DNA from: Porticoccaceae bacterium
Lineage (GTDB): Bacteria; Pseudomonadota; Gammaproteobacteria; Pseudomonadales; Porticoccaceae
Assembly: GCA_023229065.1 (NCBI GenBank)
Contig: JALNZZ010000027.1
Location: 1 to 18,528 of the forward strand
Reading direction: 5' to 3'
Length of the DNA: 18,528 bases
Under the pieces are notes generated by a model. The model was not told the origin of the DNA, made no database searches, and was given only the letters and a program-made list of their open reading frames with translations. Numbering within the stretch: position 1 is the stretch's first letter; every line of letters begins with the position of its first letter. Below, in pieces: positions 7,100 to 15,265 of the stretch. The translations under genes and the position numbers were made by a program.

Positions 7100-7182
7100 G
7101 GGATTTCCCTTGTTATTTGGCGTGGATATCAGGGCTATATTGACGGAAAAGAGCGGTAAACGGTAGGGTTCGAAGGGTTTTA

Positions 7183-7890
7183 TCAAACGATTTCTCGCTG
7201 GGTTGCCTTGATCCACTCCTCCGCCGCCTGGGTCAGTGCCTTGCTGTCGCCCCCCGCAGTGTCCAGGGGAGGGCCAAACACCAGAGTAATAGTGCCAGGG
7301 TGCTTGAGGAAGCGCCGTGCGGGCCAGTGCTTGCCCGCATTGTGGGCTACGGGCACGATGGGCACTCCAGCGGCCACCGCCAGAGCGGCGCCACTGCGGG
7401 CGTACTGGCCGTACTCGCCGTGGTTGAGGCGAGTGCCTTCAGGATAGACGATCACACTATTGCCATCAGCCAGGCGCTTCTTGCCTTGCTCCATGACCTC
7501 TTTGATGGCCTGGCGCGGGTTGGACCTGTCGATGGCGATGGGTTTGACTGACGCCAGCCCCCAGCCAAAAAGCGGGATTTTCAGCAACTCTTTCTTGAGA
7601 ATGGTGCTCACTGGCCGCAAATGGCGCTGGAGATAGAAGGTCTCCCACGGAGACTGGTGGTTACTCAGCACAACGAAAGGGGCTGGCGGCAGGTTGTCGC
7701 GGCCAATGATGTGGACGCGAATGCCGCAGCACAGGTTGAGCCAGTGAAGGATCAGCACATTGCCGGTGGTAGCCAGGGCTTGGCGCCTGCCGAGGGGCAT
7801 CAGCATGCCGACCGTGCAGCTCAACAGGCTGAACACCGCGATGAGCGCGCCGTAACCAATGTAGAACAGACTGGCTCGCAGGACTTTCAT
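7183..7890 (-). CDS. 1-acyl-glycerol-3-phosphate acyltransferase (PlsC family)
   Basis: Membrane-associated acyltransferase of 235 residues that probably acylates lysophosphatidic acid or a related lysolipid at the inner membrane. The catalytic motif reads NHQSPWE, His78 and Glu83, an H-x4-E variant of the usual H-x4-D seen in some proteobacterial members. The second motif, PEGTR, is at 150-154, and an N-terminal hydrophobic segment spans about residues 8-32. Its ATG overlaps the gmhB stop codon as ATGA, indicating translational coupling. In Pseudomonas the gene at this position (PA0005) is a PlsC-family lysolipid acyltransferase; ornithine-lipid acyltransferase OlsA is another relative. Exact substrate is uncertain. 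Confidence 0.88.
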   Translation of the reverse strand: MKVLRASLFYIGYGALIAVFSLLSCTVGMLMPLGRRQALATTGNVLILHWLNLCCGIRVHIIGRDNLPPAPFVVLSNHQSPWETFYLQRHLRPVSTILKKELLKIPLFGWGLASVKPIAIDRSNPRQAIKEVMEQGKKRLADGNSVIVYPEGTRLNHGEYGQYARSGAALAVAAGVPIVPVAHNAGKHWPARRFLKHPGTITLVFGPPLDTAGGDSKALTQAAEEWIKATQREIV

Positions 7891-8456
7891 GTGCCTTGAA
7901 CAGCCGCGTCAGCCAGCAGGTAGTCGACGTAAGTCGCCAGGCTGTCGAATATCAGAAGTGAGTGTAACAGGGAGCTGTTCGCGGCCCGCAACTTTGCTTC
8001 GGTGGCGCTGCCCTTGCCGGTACGTACCAGCACAGGCTGGCAGCCCCTGGCAAGGCCGGCCTCAAGATCTCGCAGGCTGTCTCCCACCATTACAGCGCTG
8101 TCCAGCGTCAGGTCCAGATCCTGCGCCAGCTGATCCAGCAGCCCGGGCAGCGGTTTGCGGCAATCGCAGCCGTCATCGGGTTTGTGGGGGCAGTAGTAGA
8201 TGCCGGCCAGCTGCCCGCCAGCGGCTGCCACCAGGGTGCGGAGCCGTTGGTGCATGGCGTCGAGATCGGCCTGGCTGAACAGGCCGCGGCCGAGTCCCGA
8301 CTGATTGGTGGCCACCGCCACGGTAAAGCCCGCACGGCTCAAGCGGGCAATGGCCTCGATACTGCCGGGTAGTGGAATCCATTCATCAAGGTTTTTGATG
8401 AAAGCGTCCGAGTCCTCGTTGATCACCCCGTCGCGATCGAGAATCACCAGTGTCAT
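7887..8456 (-). CDS. gmhB: D-glycero-beta-D-manno-heptose-1,7-bisphosphate 7-phosphatase
   Basis: Cytoplasmic HAD-superfamily phosphatase (189 residues) that removes the C7 phosphate in ADP-heptose synthesis for the LPS inner core. The HAD nucleophile motif is DRDGVIN with Asp7 and Asp9. The GmhB-type zinc loop CPHKPDDGCDC supplies Cys89, His91, Cys97 and Cys99. The Mg-binding motif GDSLRDLEAG contains Asp126 and Asp130. The gene begins 6 bases after the glyS stop and overlaps the acyltransferase start by 4 bases, so all are probably cotranscribed from the glyQ promoter. The glyQ-glyS-gmhB-acyltransferase order matches Pseudomonas. Confidence 0.94.
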   Translation of the reverse strand: MTLVILDRDGVINEDSDAFIKNLDEWIPLPGSIEAIARLSRAGFTVAVATNQSGLGRGLFSQADLDAMHQRLRTLVAAAGGQLAGIYYCPHKPDDGCDCRKPLPGLLDQLAQDLDLTLDSAVMVGDSLRDLEAGLARGCQPVLVRTGKGSATEAKLRAANSSLLHSLLIFDSLATYVDYLLADAAVQGT

Positions 8457-8462
8457 GGGGCC

Positions 8463-10556
8463 TTACTTTGTTGGGGCCAGCAGAGAGATATCGGCGATGT
8501 TCAGGAACAGCTCGTGCAGCTCACTCAACAGCTTGAGGCGATTCCCGCGCACGTCGCGATCGTCTGCCATCACCATCACTTTGTCGAAGAAGTGGTCCAC
8601 TGGCTCCTTCAGCCGGGCCATGGCGCGCATGGCGGCGTTGTAGTCGCGGGCGGCGAGCAGTGGCTGTACTGTGGTGCTGACCTCGCGCAGCGCGGCGAGC
8701 AGGGTGTGTTCCTCGTCGCCTTCGAACAAAGCGCTGTCCACTGCAGCCGGCAGTAAGCCTTCTGTCTTGGCTAGGATGTTGGTCACACGTTTATTGGCCG
8801 CTGCCAGAGCCGCAGCTTCAGGCAGTTGTTGGAAGCCGTGCACTGCCAGAGCGCGCAAGTGAAACTCGCGGGGGTTATCCAGATTTTTGGCGCTCACGGC
8901 CATAAAGACTTCGGTGGAGATGTCCTCTTCGTCGAACCAGGCGCGGAAGCGTTCCAGCAGATAGGCCAGCACTTGCTGTTCCAGCCCATCGGTCACAGTC
9001 AGACCGCTGGCAGTGAAGCGGCTGTGCAGCCCCGCGGCAAAGCGAAGGGTTTCCAGCAGGTTGAGGTCGATGTCCTTTTCTACCAGGATGCGCAACACAC
9101 CGAGGCTGGCGCGGCGCAGCGCGAACGGATCCCGCGAGCCGGAGGGCGGCTGACCAATGCCAAAGATACCCACCAGGGTATCGAGACGGTCAGCCAGGGC
9201 AATGGCGGCACCGGTGGCGGTAGCAGGCAGTTGGTCGCCGGAGAAGGCGGGGTAGTACTGCTCCAGCATGGCCTCGGCAACTTCATCTGCCTCTCCGTCA
9301 TGGCGAGCATAATAGCGCCCCATTACACCCTGCAGGTCGTCAAATTCCATGACCATCTCGCTGACCAGGTCCGACTTGCACAGCTCGCCGGCACGCTGTA
9401 CCCAGCCGGGGTCGGCGCCAAGGGCTGGGGCCAGGTGGACGGCCAGGGCGGCAATGCGCTCGGTTTTGTCAAACACAGAGCCGAGCCTTTCCTGAAACAC
9501 GATACTGCGCAATTGTTCGCGGCGTTCGGCCAGGGTGTGCTTGAGATCGGTTTCGTAGAAGAAAGCGGCGTCGGTGAGGCGCGGGCGGATCACCTTTTCG
9601 TTGCCGGCAATCACCTGCGCCGGGTCGCGGCTGTCGATATTGGCGACGGTGACGAACAAGGGCAGCAGCTTGCCGGCCTCGTCCACCACATGAAAATACT
9701 TCTGGTGCTCGCGCATGGAGGAGATCAGCGCCTCGGGCGGCACCTCGAGGAAGCGCGACTCGAAGCTGCCTACCAGCGGGACCGGCCACTCGTTGAGGGC
9801 GGTGACTTCGTCCAGCAGATCGTCGCCAATCACGGCGTCGCCCCCGGCCCGGCGAGCGGCCTCGGCGACACCCTGGCGGATCAGCTCGCGGCGCTCATCA
9901 AAACTGGCGATCACGTGAGCCGTGCGCAGGTCTTCGCGGTAGCTGGCAGGGGACTGGATACGCACTGCGCCACTGCTGTGGAAGCGGTGCCCGCGGCTCA
10001 ATTGACCGGGGACGATGGACATCACCGGGTCGACGATCACCGTATTGCCCAGCATCAGCACTATCCAGTGCACTGGCCGCACGAACTCGTCGCGTTTGCT
10101 GCCCCAGCGCATGCGCTTGGGGATAGGCAGGGCAGCGAGGGCCTGGTTGACGATCCCGGCCAGCATCCCCTGGGTGGCGATGCCCTCTTTTACTGCCCGA
10201 TAACAGAGTTTGTCCTGGCTGCCGTCGTTGGCGACATAGTCTTTGAGAGCGTCGGCCGCGAGGCCGTTTTTATCGGCGAAGGCAAGCGCGGCTCGGGTGG
10301 GGTTGCCATTGCCGTCAAAGGCAATCTTGGCGGGCGGCCCCCAGTTGGTAATCTCCTTGCTGGGTGTCTGCTCATCGAGGCCAGCGACGAATAGCGCCAG
10401 GCGGCGCGGCGTGGCAAATAGCTCGACCTCGCCGTGGTTGAGGCCAGCAGCGCCGAGGCTGGCCACGATATGATCGCGGAACACCCGCGATAGATTCAGC
10501 AGTGCCTTGGGGGGTAGCTCTTCGGTACCGATCTCGACTAGAAAATCCGCGCTCAT
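8463..10556 (-). CDS. glyS: Glycine--tRNA ligase beta subunit
   Basis: Beta subunit of the bacterial (alpha-beta)2 glycyl-tRNA synthetase, which recognises tRNA-Gly and works with GlyQ in aminoacylation. It has 697 residues, close to the E. coli protein. The N-terminus ADFLVEIGTEELPPKAL is typical. Conserved blocks such as FVRPVHWIV, MREHQKYF and the C-terminal NKRVTNILAK region of the anticodon-binding domain are intact. The ATG overlaps the glyQ stop as ATGA, so the two subunits are translationally coupled. No frameshift or truncation is seen. Confidence 0.97.
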   Translation of the reverse strand: MSADFLVEIGTEELPPKALLNLSRVFRDHIVASLGAAGLNHGEVELFATPRRLALFVAGLDEQTPSKEITNWGPPAKIAFDGNGNPTRAALAFADKNGLAADALKDYVANDGSQDKLCYRAVKEGIATQGMLAGIVNQALAALPIPKRMRWGSKRDEFVRPVHWIVLMLGNTVIVDPVMSIVPGQLSRGHRFHSSGAVRIQSPASYREDLRTAHVIASFDERRELIRQGVAEAARRAGGDAVIGDDLLDEVTALNEWPVPLVGSFESRFLEVPPEALISSMREHQKYFHVVDEAGKLLPLFVTVANIDSRDPAQVIAGNEKVIRPRLTDAAFFYETDLKHTLAERREQLRSIVFQERLGSVFDKTERIAALAVHLAPALGADPGWVQRAGELCKSDLVSEMVMEFDDLQGVMGRYYARHDGEADEVAEAMLEQYYPAFSGDQLPATATGAAIALADRLDTLVGIFGIGQPPSGSRDPFALRRASLGVLRILVEKDIDLNLLETLRFAAGLHSRFTASGLTVTDGLEQQVLAYLLERFRAWFDEEDISTEVFMAVSAKNLDNPREFHLRALAVHGFQQLPEAAALAAANKRVTNILAKTEGLLPAAVDSALFEGDEEHTLLAALREVSTTVQPLLAARDYNAAMRAMARLKEPVDHFFDKVMVMADDRDVRGNRLKLLSELHELFLNIADISLLAPTK

Positions 10557-11515
10557 TGTGCTGCCTCCCGGTGCTTGGCTATGACATCTGCGGCAAGGGC
10601 CGGATCAGCGAGGGGGAAGCCGAGAGCAAGCCGTGAGTCGAAATAGGCCTGGGCCACGGCCCGTGCCAGAGTGCGTACCCGCAAGATAAAGCGCTGCCGC
10701 TCAGTGACAGAAATGGCGTGGCGAGCGTCGAGCAGGTTGAAGACGTGAGAGGCCTTCATCACCATCTCGTAGGCGGGTAGGGGCAGCCCTCTTTCGATCA
10801 GGCGCTGGCTCTCCTTCTCATAGACTTCAAAGCTGTGGAACAGGAAGTCCACCGGTGCTTCTTCGAAGTTGTAGCGCGACATTTCCACCTCGTTCTGGTG
10901 GAACACATCGCCGTAAGTGACTTTGCTGCCCTGAGGGTCGAGGGTCCAGGTGAGGTCATAGATGCTATCCACACCCTGCAGGTACATGGCGATGCGCTCC
11001 AGGCCGTAGGTGATTTCACCGGTGACCGGGAAGCATTCCAGCCCGCCCGCCTGCTGAAAATAGGTAAACTGGGTCACTTCCATACCGTTGAGCCACACCT
11101 CCCAGCCGAGTCCCCAGGCGCCGAGGGTGGGGGATTCCCAGTTGTCCTCGACAAAGCGGACATCGTGAATGCTGGTGTCGATGCCGAGCAGGCGCAGCGA
11201 GTCCAGGTACAGGTCCTGGATGTTGTCGGGCGAGGGTTTCAGTACCACCTGAAACTGGTAGTAGTGTTGCAGGCGGTTGGGGTTTTCCCCGTAGCGACCG
11301 TCTTTGGGGCGGCGGCAGGGCTGTACATAGGCGCTGTTCCAGTTTTCCGGCCCCAGGGCACGGAGAAAGGTGGCGGGGTGGAAGGTGCCGGCGCCAACCT
11401 CCATATCGAGCGGTTGCAGAATTACGCAGCCCTGTTGGGCCCAGAACTGCTGGAGGGCGAGAATAAGTCCCTGGAACGTCGATACGTCCGGAGTATGGTT
11501 AGCCACGGTCGTCAT
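10553..11515 (-). CDS. glyQ: Glycine--tRNA ligase alpha subunit
   Basis: Alpha, catalytic subunit of the heterotetrameric class II glycyl-tRNA synthetase. The start chosen gives 320 residues beginning MTTVANHTPDVSTFQGLILA. Conserved family sequence follows: FWAQQGCVILQP, GAGTFHPATFLRALGP, YVQPCRRPKDGRYGENPNR and LGWEVWLNGMEVTQF. The frame continues 20 codons upstream to a TTG, but a TATAAT promoter element at 11552-11557 lies inside that extension, so a transcript from it could not encode the longer form. AGGTGG precedes the ATG at slightly long spacing. First gene of the glyQ-glyS-gmhB-acyltransferase operon. Confidence 0.95.
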   Translation of the reverse strand: MTTVANHTPDVSTFQGLILALQQFWAQQGCVILQPLDMEVGAGTFHPATFLRALGPENWNSAYVQPCRRPKDGRYGENPNRLQHYYQFQVVLKPSPDNIQDLYLDSLRLLGIDTSIHDVRFVEDNWESPTLGAWGLGWEVWLNGMEVTQFTYFQQAGGLECFPVTGEITYGLERIAMYLQGVDSIYDLTWTLDPQGSKVTYGDVFHQNEVEMSRYNFEEAPVDFLFHSFEVYEKESQRLIERGLPLPAYEMVMKASHVFNLLDARHAISVTERQRFILRVRTLARAVAQAYFDSRLALGFPLADPALAADVIAKHREAAQ

Positions 11516-11551
11516 CTGTTGAGTTGCCACCTGTTGAAAGTGAAGGCGGCA

Positions 11552-11557
11552 ATTATA
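11552..11557 (-). promoter_or_regulatory. glyQ operon promoter, -10 element
   Basis: The minus strand reads a perfect TATAAT. The best -35 match is ATGACT, 18 bases upstream (11581-11576). The expected transcript start is near 11545, leaving a leader of about 30 bases before the glyQ ATG at 11515. Its position between divergent genes and its match to consensus make it the likely promoter of the whole operon. Confidence 0.6.
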
Positions 11558-11593
11558 GGGGGATAGGCACGGCAAGTCATGGTGGCGACAGGT

Positions 11594-11601
11594 GCTAAAA
11601 T
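11594..11601 (+). promoter_or_regulatory. Extended -10 promoter candidate for the lipid A acyltransferase gene
   Basis: TGCTAAAAT matches the extended -10 pattern TGn-TATAAT (TG at 11593-11594, hexamer TAAAAT at 11596-11601). No clear -35 is present, which extended -10 promoters tolerate. The predicted start near 11608 gives a 40-base leader containing a short ORF. It rules out the in-frame GTG at 11592 as the acyltransferase start. Confidence 0.5.
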
Positions 11602-11631
11602 GGCGACCTCGTCAGATATTGGACCTCAATC

Positions 11632-11652
11632 ATGGCTACAACACACTCATGA
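11632..11652 (+). CDS. Possible six-codon leader ORF (MATTHS) coupled to the acyltransferase
   Basis: ATG at 11632 opens a six-codon frame encoding MATTHS. Its stop TGA at 11650-11652 overlaps the ATG at 11649 of the next gene as ATGA. A GGA about 8 bases upstream of the leader ATG could serve as a weak ribosome site, while the acyltransferase ATG has no recognisable one of its own. Translation restart from this leader would explain how the main gene is translated. It could equally be chance. Confidence 0.3.
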   Translation: MATTHS

Positions 11653-12536
11653 AAGACTTTTTACTGCGTGGCTTCATTGCTACGGCCTCCCGCTTGCCGC
11701 TGCGCCTGGCGCGGCTACTGGGGCGGTTGCTGGGGGATATTGCCTGGTACTGCAACATTCGCGAAACGGCGCTGACAAGGGTCAATATTGCTCTTTGCTG
11801 GCCGACCATGAGCGCTGCCGAGCAGGTCCGGCTGGCACGCGCCAGCTTGCGCCATTGGGGAATGACGATTTTTGAAGTACCGATCATCTGGCGCAAGGGG
11901 CGCGGTGCTCTCGACTTGATCGGCACGGTTCACGGCGCCGAGGCGATGGCGCGGCAACTGGCCTCGGGGCGGGGCACTATCATGCTGAGCCCACACCTCG
12001 GCAACTGGGAGTTGGCGGGACTGTGGGCGTCCTCCCATGGCCCTACCACCATCCTCTACCAGCCCCCCAAGCAGGAGAGCGTGGAGAAGCTGGTGCGTAC
12101 CGGGCGCGGTAAGGCTGGTGCTACTCTGGTGCCCACCAATCTGCGCGGTGTGACGGCGTTGATCAAGGCACTCAAAAAAGGCGAGATTACAGGTATCCTG
12201 CCCGATATGGTGCCTGACCTCAGTGGTGGGGTAGTGGCGCCGTTCTTTGGTCATCCGGCCTTCACCATGACACTGATACACAGTCTGCAGCAGCGCTCTG
12301 GAGCCGGTATCTTGCTGGCTTTTGCACAACGGACGACAGGGGGCTTCGACATCCATGTGCTGGAGCCCGACGACGACATCTACAGCACCAGCCCGGAAGA
12401 AAGTGCAGCAGCCCTCAACCGGCTGGTGGAGCAGAGTGTGCTGATTGCGCCTGAGCAGTACCAGTGGGAGTACAAGCGTTTCCGCGATGTGGCGGAGGGG
12501 CAGCCAGCGGTCTACCCGAAGCGGGAGAAGCAATAG
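11649..12536 (+). CDS. LpxL/HtrB-type lipid A (lysophospholipid) acyltransferase
   Basis: Inner-membrane acyltransferase of the lipid A biosynthesis family, which adds a secondary acyl chain to Kdo2-lipid IVA or a related precursor. The 295-residue product has an N-terminal hydrophobic region and the catalytic motif SPHLGNWE with His116 and Glu121. It lies close to the family's usual length of about 300. The start at MKDFLLRGF is preferred because the upstream in-frame GTG overlaps a promoter-like element. In Pseudomonas an htrB gene (PA0011) lies in the same neighbourhood as glyQ, supporting a lipid A role. Which chain or position it adds is not clear. It ends 13 bases from a convergent gene. 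Confidence 0.87.
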   Translation: MKDFLLRGFIATASRLPLRLARLLGRLLGDIAWYCNIRETALTRVNIALCWPTMSAAEQVRLARASLRHWGMTIFEVPIIWRKGRGALDLIGTVHGAEAMARQLASGRGTIMLSPHLGNWELAGLWASSHGPTTILYQPPKQESVEKLVRTGRGKAGATLVPTNLRGVTALIKALKKGEITGILPDMVPDLSGGVVAPFFGHPAFTMTLIHSLQQRSGAGILLAFAQRTTGGFDIHVLEPDDDIYSTSPEESAAALNRLVEQSVLIAPEQYQWEYKRFRDVAEGQPAVYPKREKQ

Positions 12537-12549
12537 TCCCGTGTCACCA

Positions 12550-13077
12550 TCACTCCAGGGTTTGAGGCTTGAGTGATTCCCGGAACAGAGCGCCGTTGCT
12601 GACATAGTGTTGAGCGCCATTGAGCAGATTTTGCTGTTCCTCCGCCGTCAGTTGACGGCGGACCTTGCCGGGTGATCCGATTACAAGGGAGCCGTCCGGT
12701 ACCTCCATGTTTTCGGGAATCAGGGTGTTGGCACCGATCAGGCAGCCCTTGCCGATGCGGGCGCCGTTGAGGACCACTGCATTCATGCCGACCAGGCTGC
12801 CGTCACCGACGGTGCAGCCGTGCAGCATTACCTTGTGGCCGATGGTGACGTTGCGACCGATATGGACTGGTGCACCAGGATCGACATGGATGATTGAGCC
12901 GTCCTGAATATTGCTGCCAGCGCCGATCACCACCTGGTCGTTATCAGCACGGATGACCACGTTGAACCAGATACTGACCTGGTGCCCGATCTCCACCGAG
13001 CCGATCAGGGTGGAACCGGGGGCTATGAAGTACTCGCCTTTGGCCACAATATGGCGTGTGCCCAAGCTGTAGAGCAT
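12550..13077 (-). CDS. Gamma-carbonic anhydrase family protein (YrdA-like)
   Basis: Left-handed beta-helix protein built from hexapeptide repeats, 175 residues, predicted cytoplasmic trimer. The metal-binding histidines are His64 (SIIHVD), His81 and His86 (IGHKVMLHGC), as in gamma-class carbonic anhydrases; many YrdA/CaiE-type relatives show little or no such activity. The upstream frame extends 32 codons, but AGGAG at proper spacing before the ATG at 13077 favours MLYSLGTRHI. It converges on the acyltransferase with a 13-base gap and is divergent from uup. Physiological role uncertain. Confidence 0.9.
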   Translation of the reverse strand: MLYSLGTRHIVAKGEYFIAPGSTLIGSVEIGHQVSIWFNVVIRADNDQVVIGAGSNIQDGSIIHVDPGAPVHIGRNVTIGHKVMLHGCTVGDGSLVGMNAVVLNGARIGKGCLIGANTLIPENMEVPDGSLVIGSPGKVRRQLTAEEQQNLLNGAQHYVSNGALFRESLKPQTLE

Positions 13078-13225
13078 GGAATGACTCCTAAAAGTGGTGG
13101 GGGTGGCAAGGTAGCGCACCCGGAGCGGGGAGTCACGGGATTGTTGCGGCAGGTCGGTCGTGCCGGGCGGCATTCAGTTTGGCCAAGTCAGTTTGATCAG
13201 TGTGTAGCCGCCTGGCCTCGGGTCA

Positions 13226-13243
13226 TACACCACCCATGGTGTA
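13226..13243. promoter_or_regulatory. 18-bp palindrome in the divergent region upstream of uup
   Basis: TACACCA-CCCA-TGGTGTA has perfect 7-base arms around a 4-base centre. It lies about 80 bases upstream of the uup start and about 150 from the divergent carbonic-anhydrase-like gene. It overlaps a weak -10-like TAAACT (13242-13247). A dimeric regulator could bind here. The rest of the 13078-13324 gap contains no other convincing feature except the tandem repeat just before uup. Confidence 0.35.
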
Positions 13244-13287
13244 AACTGGCTGCTTTCGTATGTTCATCTCTATTTGCCAGGCACCGC

Positions 13288-13317
13288 TTTTTCCATACAA
13301 GGCTTTTCCACACAAGG
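13288..13317 (+). repeat. Two-copy 15-bp tandem repeat carrying AAGG before uup
   Basis: Two adjacent 15-base units (13288-13302 and 13303-13317) share TTTCCAYACAAGG and differ slightly. A partial third unit, TTCTTCCATG, contains the uup start. Each full unit ends in AAGG, so the ribosome site is duplicated. The second copy sits 7 bases before the ATG, at working distance. Confidence 0.6.
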
Positions 13318-13324
13318 TTCTTCC

Positions 13325-15235
13325 ATGCCCCTGCTTACCCTATCTTCGGTATCCCTCCACTACGGCCAGCGCGTACTGCTGGACAGTGTCGACTTGACCC
13401 TGCGCAAGGGCAATCGCATAGGTCTGCTGGGCCGCAATGGCGAGGGTAAATCCACACTGCTAAAGGTGATCTCCGGTGCTATCCTGCCCGATGGCGGCGA
13501 GCGCTGGGTCCGCCCTGGAGTGCGTATCGCAGTGCTGTCCCAGCAGTTGCCGGAGGCCGATGAGCAAACTGTCTACCAGGTGGTGGCTGGAGGGTTGGAG
13601 CAGGTGGGCGAGTGGCTGGCGGAATACCACCAGCTCACCCAGCAGGCGGAGCCGGATCTCAAACGTCTGGAGCAGGTTCAACACCGCCTGGAGAGCGCCG
13701 ACGGCTGGAACCTCCAGCAGCGCGTGGAAACCGTGCTGACCCAGCTGGTGCTGGACGGCGATGTGCTGATGAAAACCCTGTCCGGGGGCTGGCGGCGGCG
13801 CGTCGCTCTGGCGCGGGCGCTGGTAGTGGAGCCGGATATCCTGCTGCTGGACGAGCCCACTAACCATCTGGATATTCCGTCCATCGAATGGCTGGAGCAG
13901 CAGATCCGCGACTATCGCGGTGCTCTGCTGCTGATTACTCACGACCGGCGCTTTTTGGAGCGGGTCACCAATGGCGTGATGGAGCTGGATCGCGGTCATC
14001 TGTTTCCCTGGGATGGTGATTACCGCAGTTTTCTTGAGTATCGAGAGCAGCAGGCAGCGGCGGAAGAAAAGGCCAACGCCCTGTTTGACAAGCGTCTCGC
14101 CGAGGAAGAAAAGTGGATTCGCCAGGGTATCAAGGCCCGCCGCACCCGCAACGAGGGCCGGGTGCGAGCCCTGCAGGCGATGCGCAATGAGCGCATGGAA
14201 CGCCGCGAGAAGCAGGGGCGCGCGGACTTCAGTCTCGACAGGGCCAGCAGCTCCGGCAAGATCGTCGCCGAGCTCAAGAATGTGAGCCAGCGTTTCGCCG
14301 GGCGCACCGTAATCGATGATTTTTCCACCGTGATCATGCGCGGCGACCGCATCGGTATTGTCGGTCCCAACGGGGCCGGCAAGAGCACCCTGCTGAAAAT
14401 TATTCTCGGCGAACTGCAACCCGAACAGGGCGAGGTGCGTCACGGCACCAAGCTGGAAATCGCCTATTTCGATCAACTGCGCCAGCAGATCGACCCGGAG
14501 AAGAACCTGCTGGACAATATTTGTGAAGGCCGCGAATTCATCACCATCAATGGCAAGGACCGTCACGGCATCAGCTATTTGGGAGACTTTCTGTTCACTC
14601 CCGAGCGCGTGCGTACACCGGTCAAGGCCTTGTCCGGCGGTGAACAAAACCGCGCTATTCTCGCCAAGCTGTTCAGCAAACCGGCCAATTTACTGGTGCT
14701 CGATGAACCCACCAACGACCTGGATATCGAAACCCTCGAGCTGCTGGAGGAAATCCTCCTCGGCTTTGATGGCACGCTGCTGCTGGTCAGTCACGACAGG
14801 GCCTTTATGGACAATGTAGTCACCAGCATCATGGTGTTCGAGGGGGAAGGCAAGATCGGTGACTTTGTCGGAGGCTACAGCGACTGGGTGGCCCGTGGCG
14901 GGCGCTTTGCACCTTCGGCGCCGTCGCGCTCAGCGGATGAAAAACCCACCAGCTCTACCCCGATGGCGCAAGCCGCCACGGCAAACAGTGCGCAGTCAAA
15001 GCCTCCCGCGAAGAAAAAGCTCAGCTACAAGGATCAGCGGGAGCTGGATCAGCTGCCGCAGCGCATTGAGGCGCTGGAGGCGGAGCTGGAAGCACTGCAG
15101 GACACTCTGGGCAGCCCGGATTTCTATCAGGGCGAACGAGCCGTTATCGATACTACCCTGGCGCAGGTGGAAACGCTCCAGCAAGAGCTGGAGCAAGTCT
15201 ATGAGCGCTGGTCAGAACTGGAAAGCCAGCTATAG
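13325..15235 (+). CDS. uup: ABC-F family ATPase Uup
   Basis: Cytoplasmic, non-transport ABC-F protein with two ATPase domains. Uup binds ribosomes/DNA and affects transposon excision and ribosome function in E. coli. The 636-residue length is nearly that of E. coli Uup. Domain 1 has GRNGEGKST (36-44), LSGGW (152-156) and DEPTNHLD (176-183). The charged interdomain linker carries the Uup hallmark KWIRQGIKARRTRNEGR (263-279). Domain 2 has GPNGAGKST (347-355), LSGGE (436-440) and DEPTNDLD (460-467). The tail ends in a coiled coil (about 560-636), a DNA-binding region in Uup. The start at 13325 is chosen for AAGG 7 bases upstream and domain fit; the frame could begin 17 codons earlier. Convergent with rpiA. 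Confidence 0.94.
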   Translation: MPLLTLSSVSLHYGQRVLLDSVDLTLRKGNRIGLLGRNGEGKSTLLKVISGAILPDGGERWVRPGVRIAVLSQQLPEADEQTVYQVVAGGLEQVGEWLAEYHQLTQQAEPDLKRLEQVQHRLESADGWNLQQRVETVLTQLVLDGDVLMKTLSGGWRRRVALARALVVEPDILLLDEPTNHLDIPSIEWLEQQIRDYRGALLLITHDRRFLERVTNGVMELDRGHLFPWDGDYRSFLEYREQQAAAEEKANALFDKRLAEEEKWIRQGIKARRTRNEGRVRALQAMRNERMERREKQGRADFSLDRASSSGKIVAELKNVSQRFAGRTVIDDFSTVIMRGDRIGIVGPNGAGKSTLLKIILGELQPEQGEVRHGTKLEIAYFDQLRQQIDPEKNLLDNICEGREFITINGKDRHGISYLGDFLFTPERVRTPVKALSGGEQNRAILAKLFSKPANLLVLDEPTNDLDIETLELLEEILLGFDGTLLLVSHDRAFMDNVVTSIMVFEGEGKIGDFVGGYSDWVARGGRFAPSAPSRSADEKPTSSTPMAQAATANSAQSKPPAKKKLSYKDQRELDQLPQRIEALEAELEALQDTLGSPDFYQGERAVIDTTLAQVETLQQELEQVYERWSELESQL

Positions 15236-15241
15236 ATTGGC

Positions 15242-15264
15242 GGGTGCCGTGCTGGCAGGCACCC
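15242..15264. terminator. Hairpin shared between convergent uup and rpiA
   Basis: The arms GGGTGCC (15242-15248) and GGCACCC (15258-15264) enclose a 9-base loop. It fills the 30-base gap between the stop codons of uup (15235) and rpiA (15266). On the plus strand it is followed by the pyrimidine-rich TTCAGTCTTCT, a poor T-tract, so it may end uup transcription. On the other strand no T-run follows. Confidence 0.5.
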
Positions 15265-15265
15265 T

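Noticed and set aside
8826..10394. 522-codon open frame on the plus strand opposite glyS
   Set aside because: glyS is intact and conserved on the other strand; the antisense product has no recognisable domain or ribosome site.
11516..11575. Upstream TTG start for glyQ
   Set aside because: A TATAAT promoter element lies inside this extension, and the conserved GlyQ domain begins well after the ATG at 11515.
13460..14647. 395-codon open frame antisense to uup
   Set aside because: uup carries all ABC-F motifs in order; the antisense frame is a shadow of its codon pattern.
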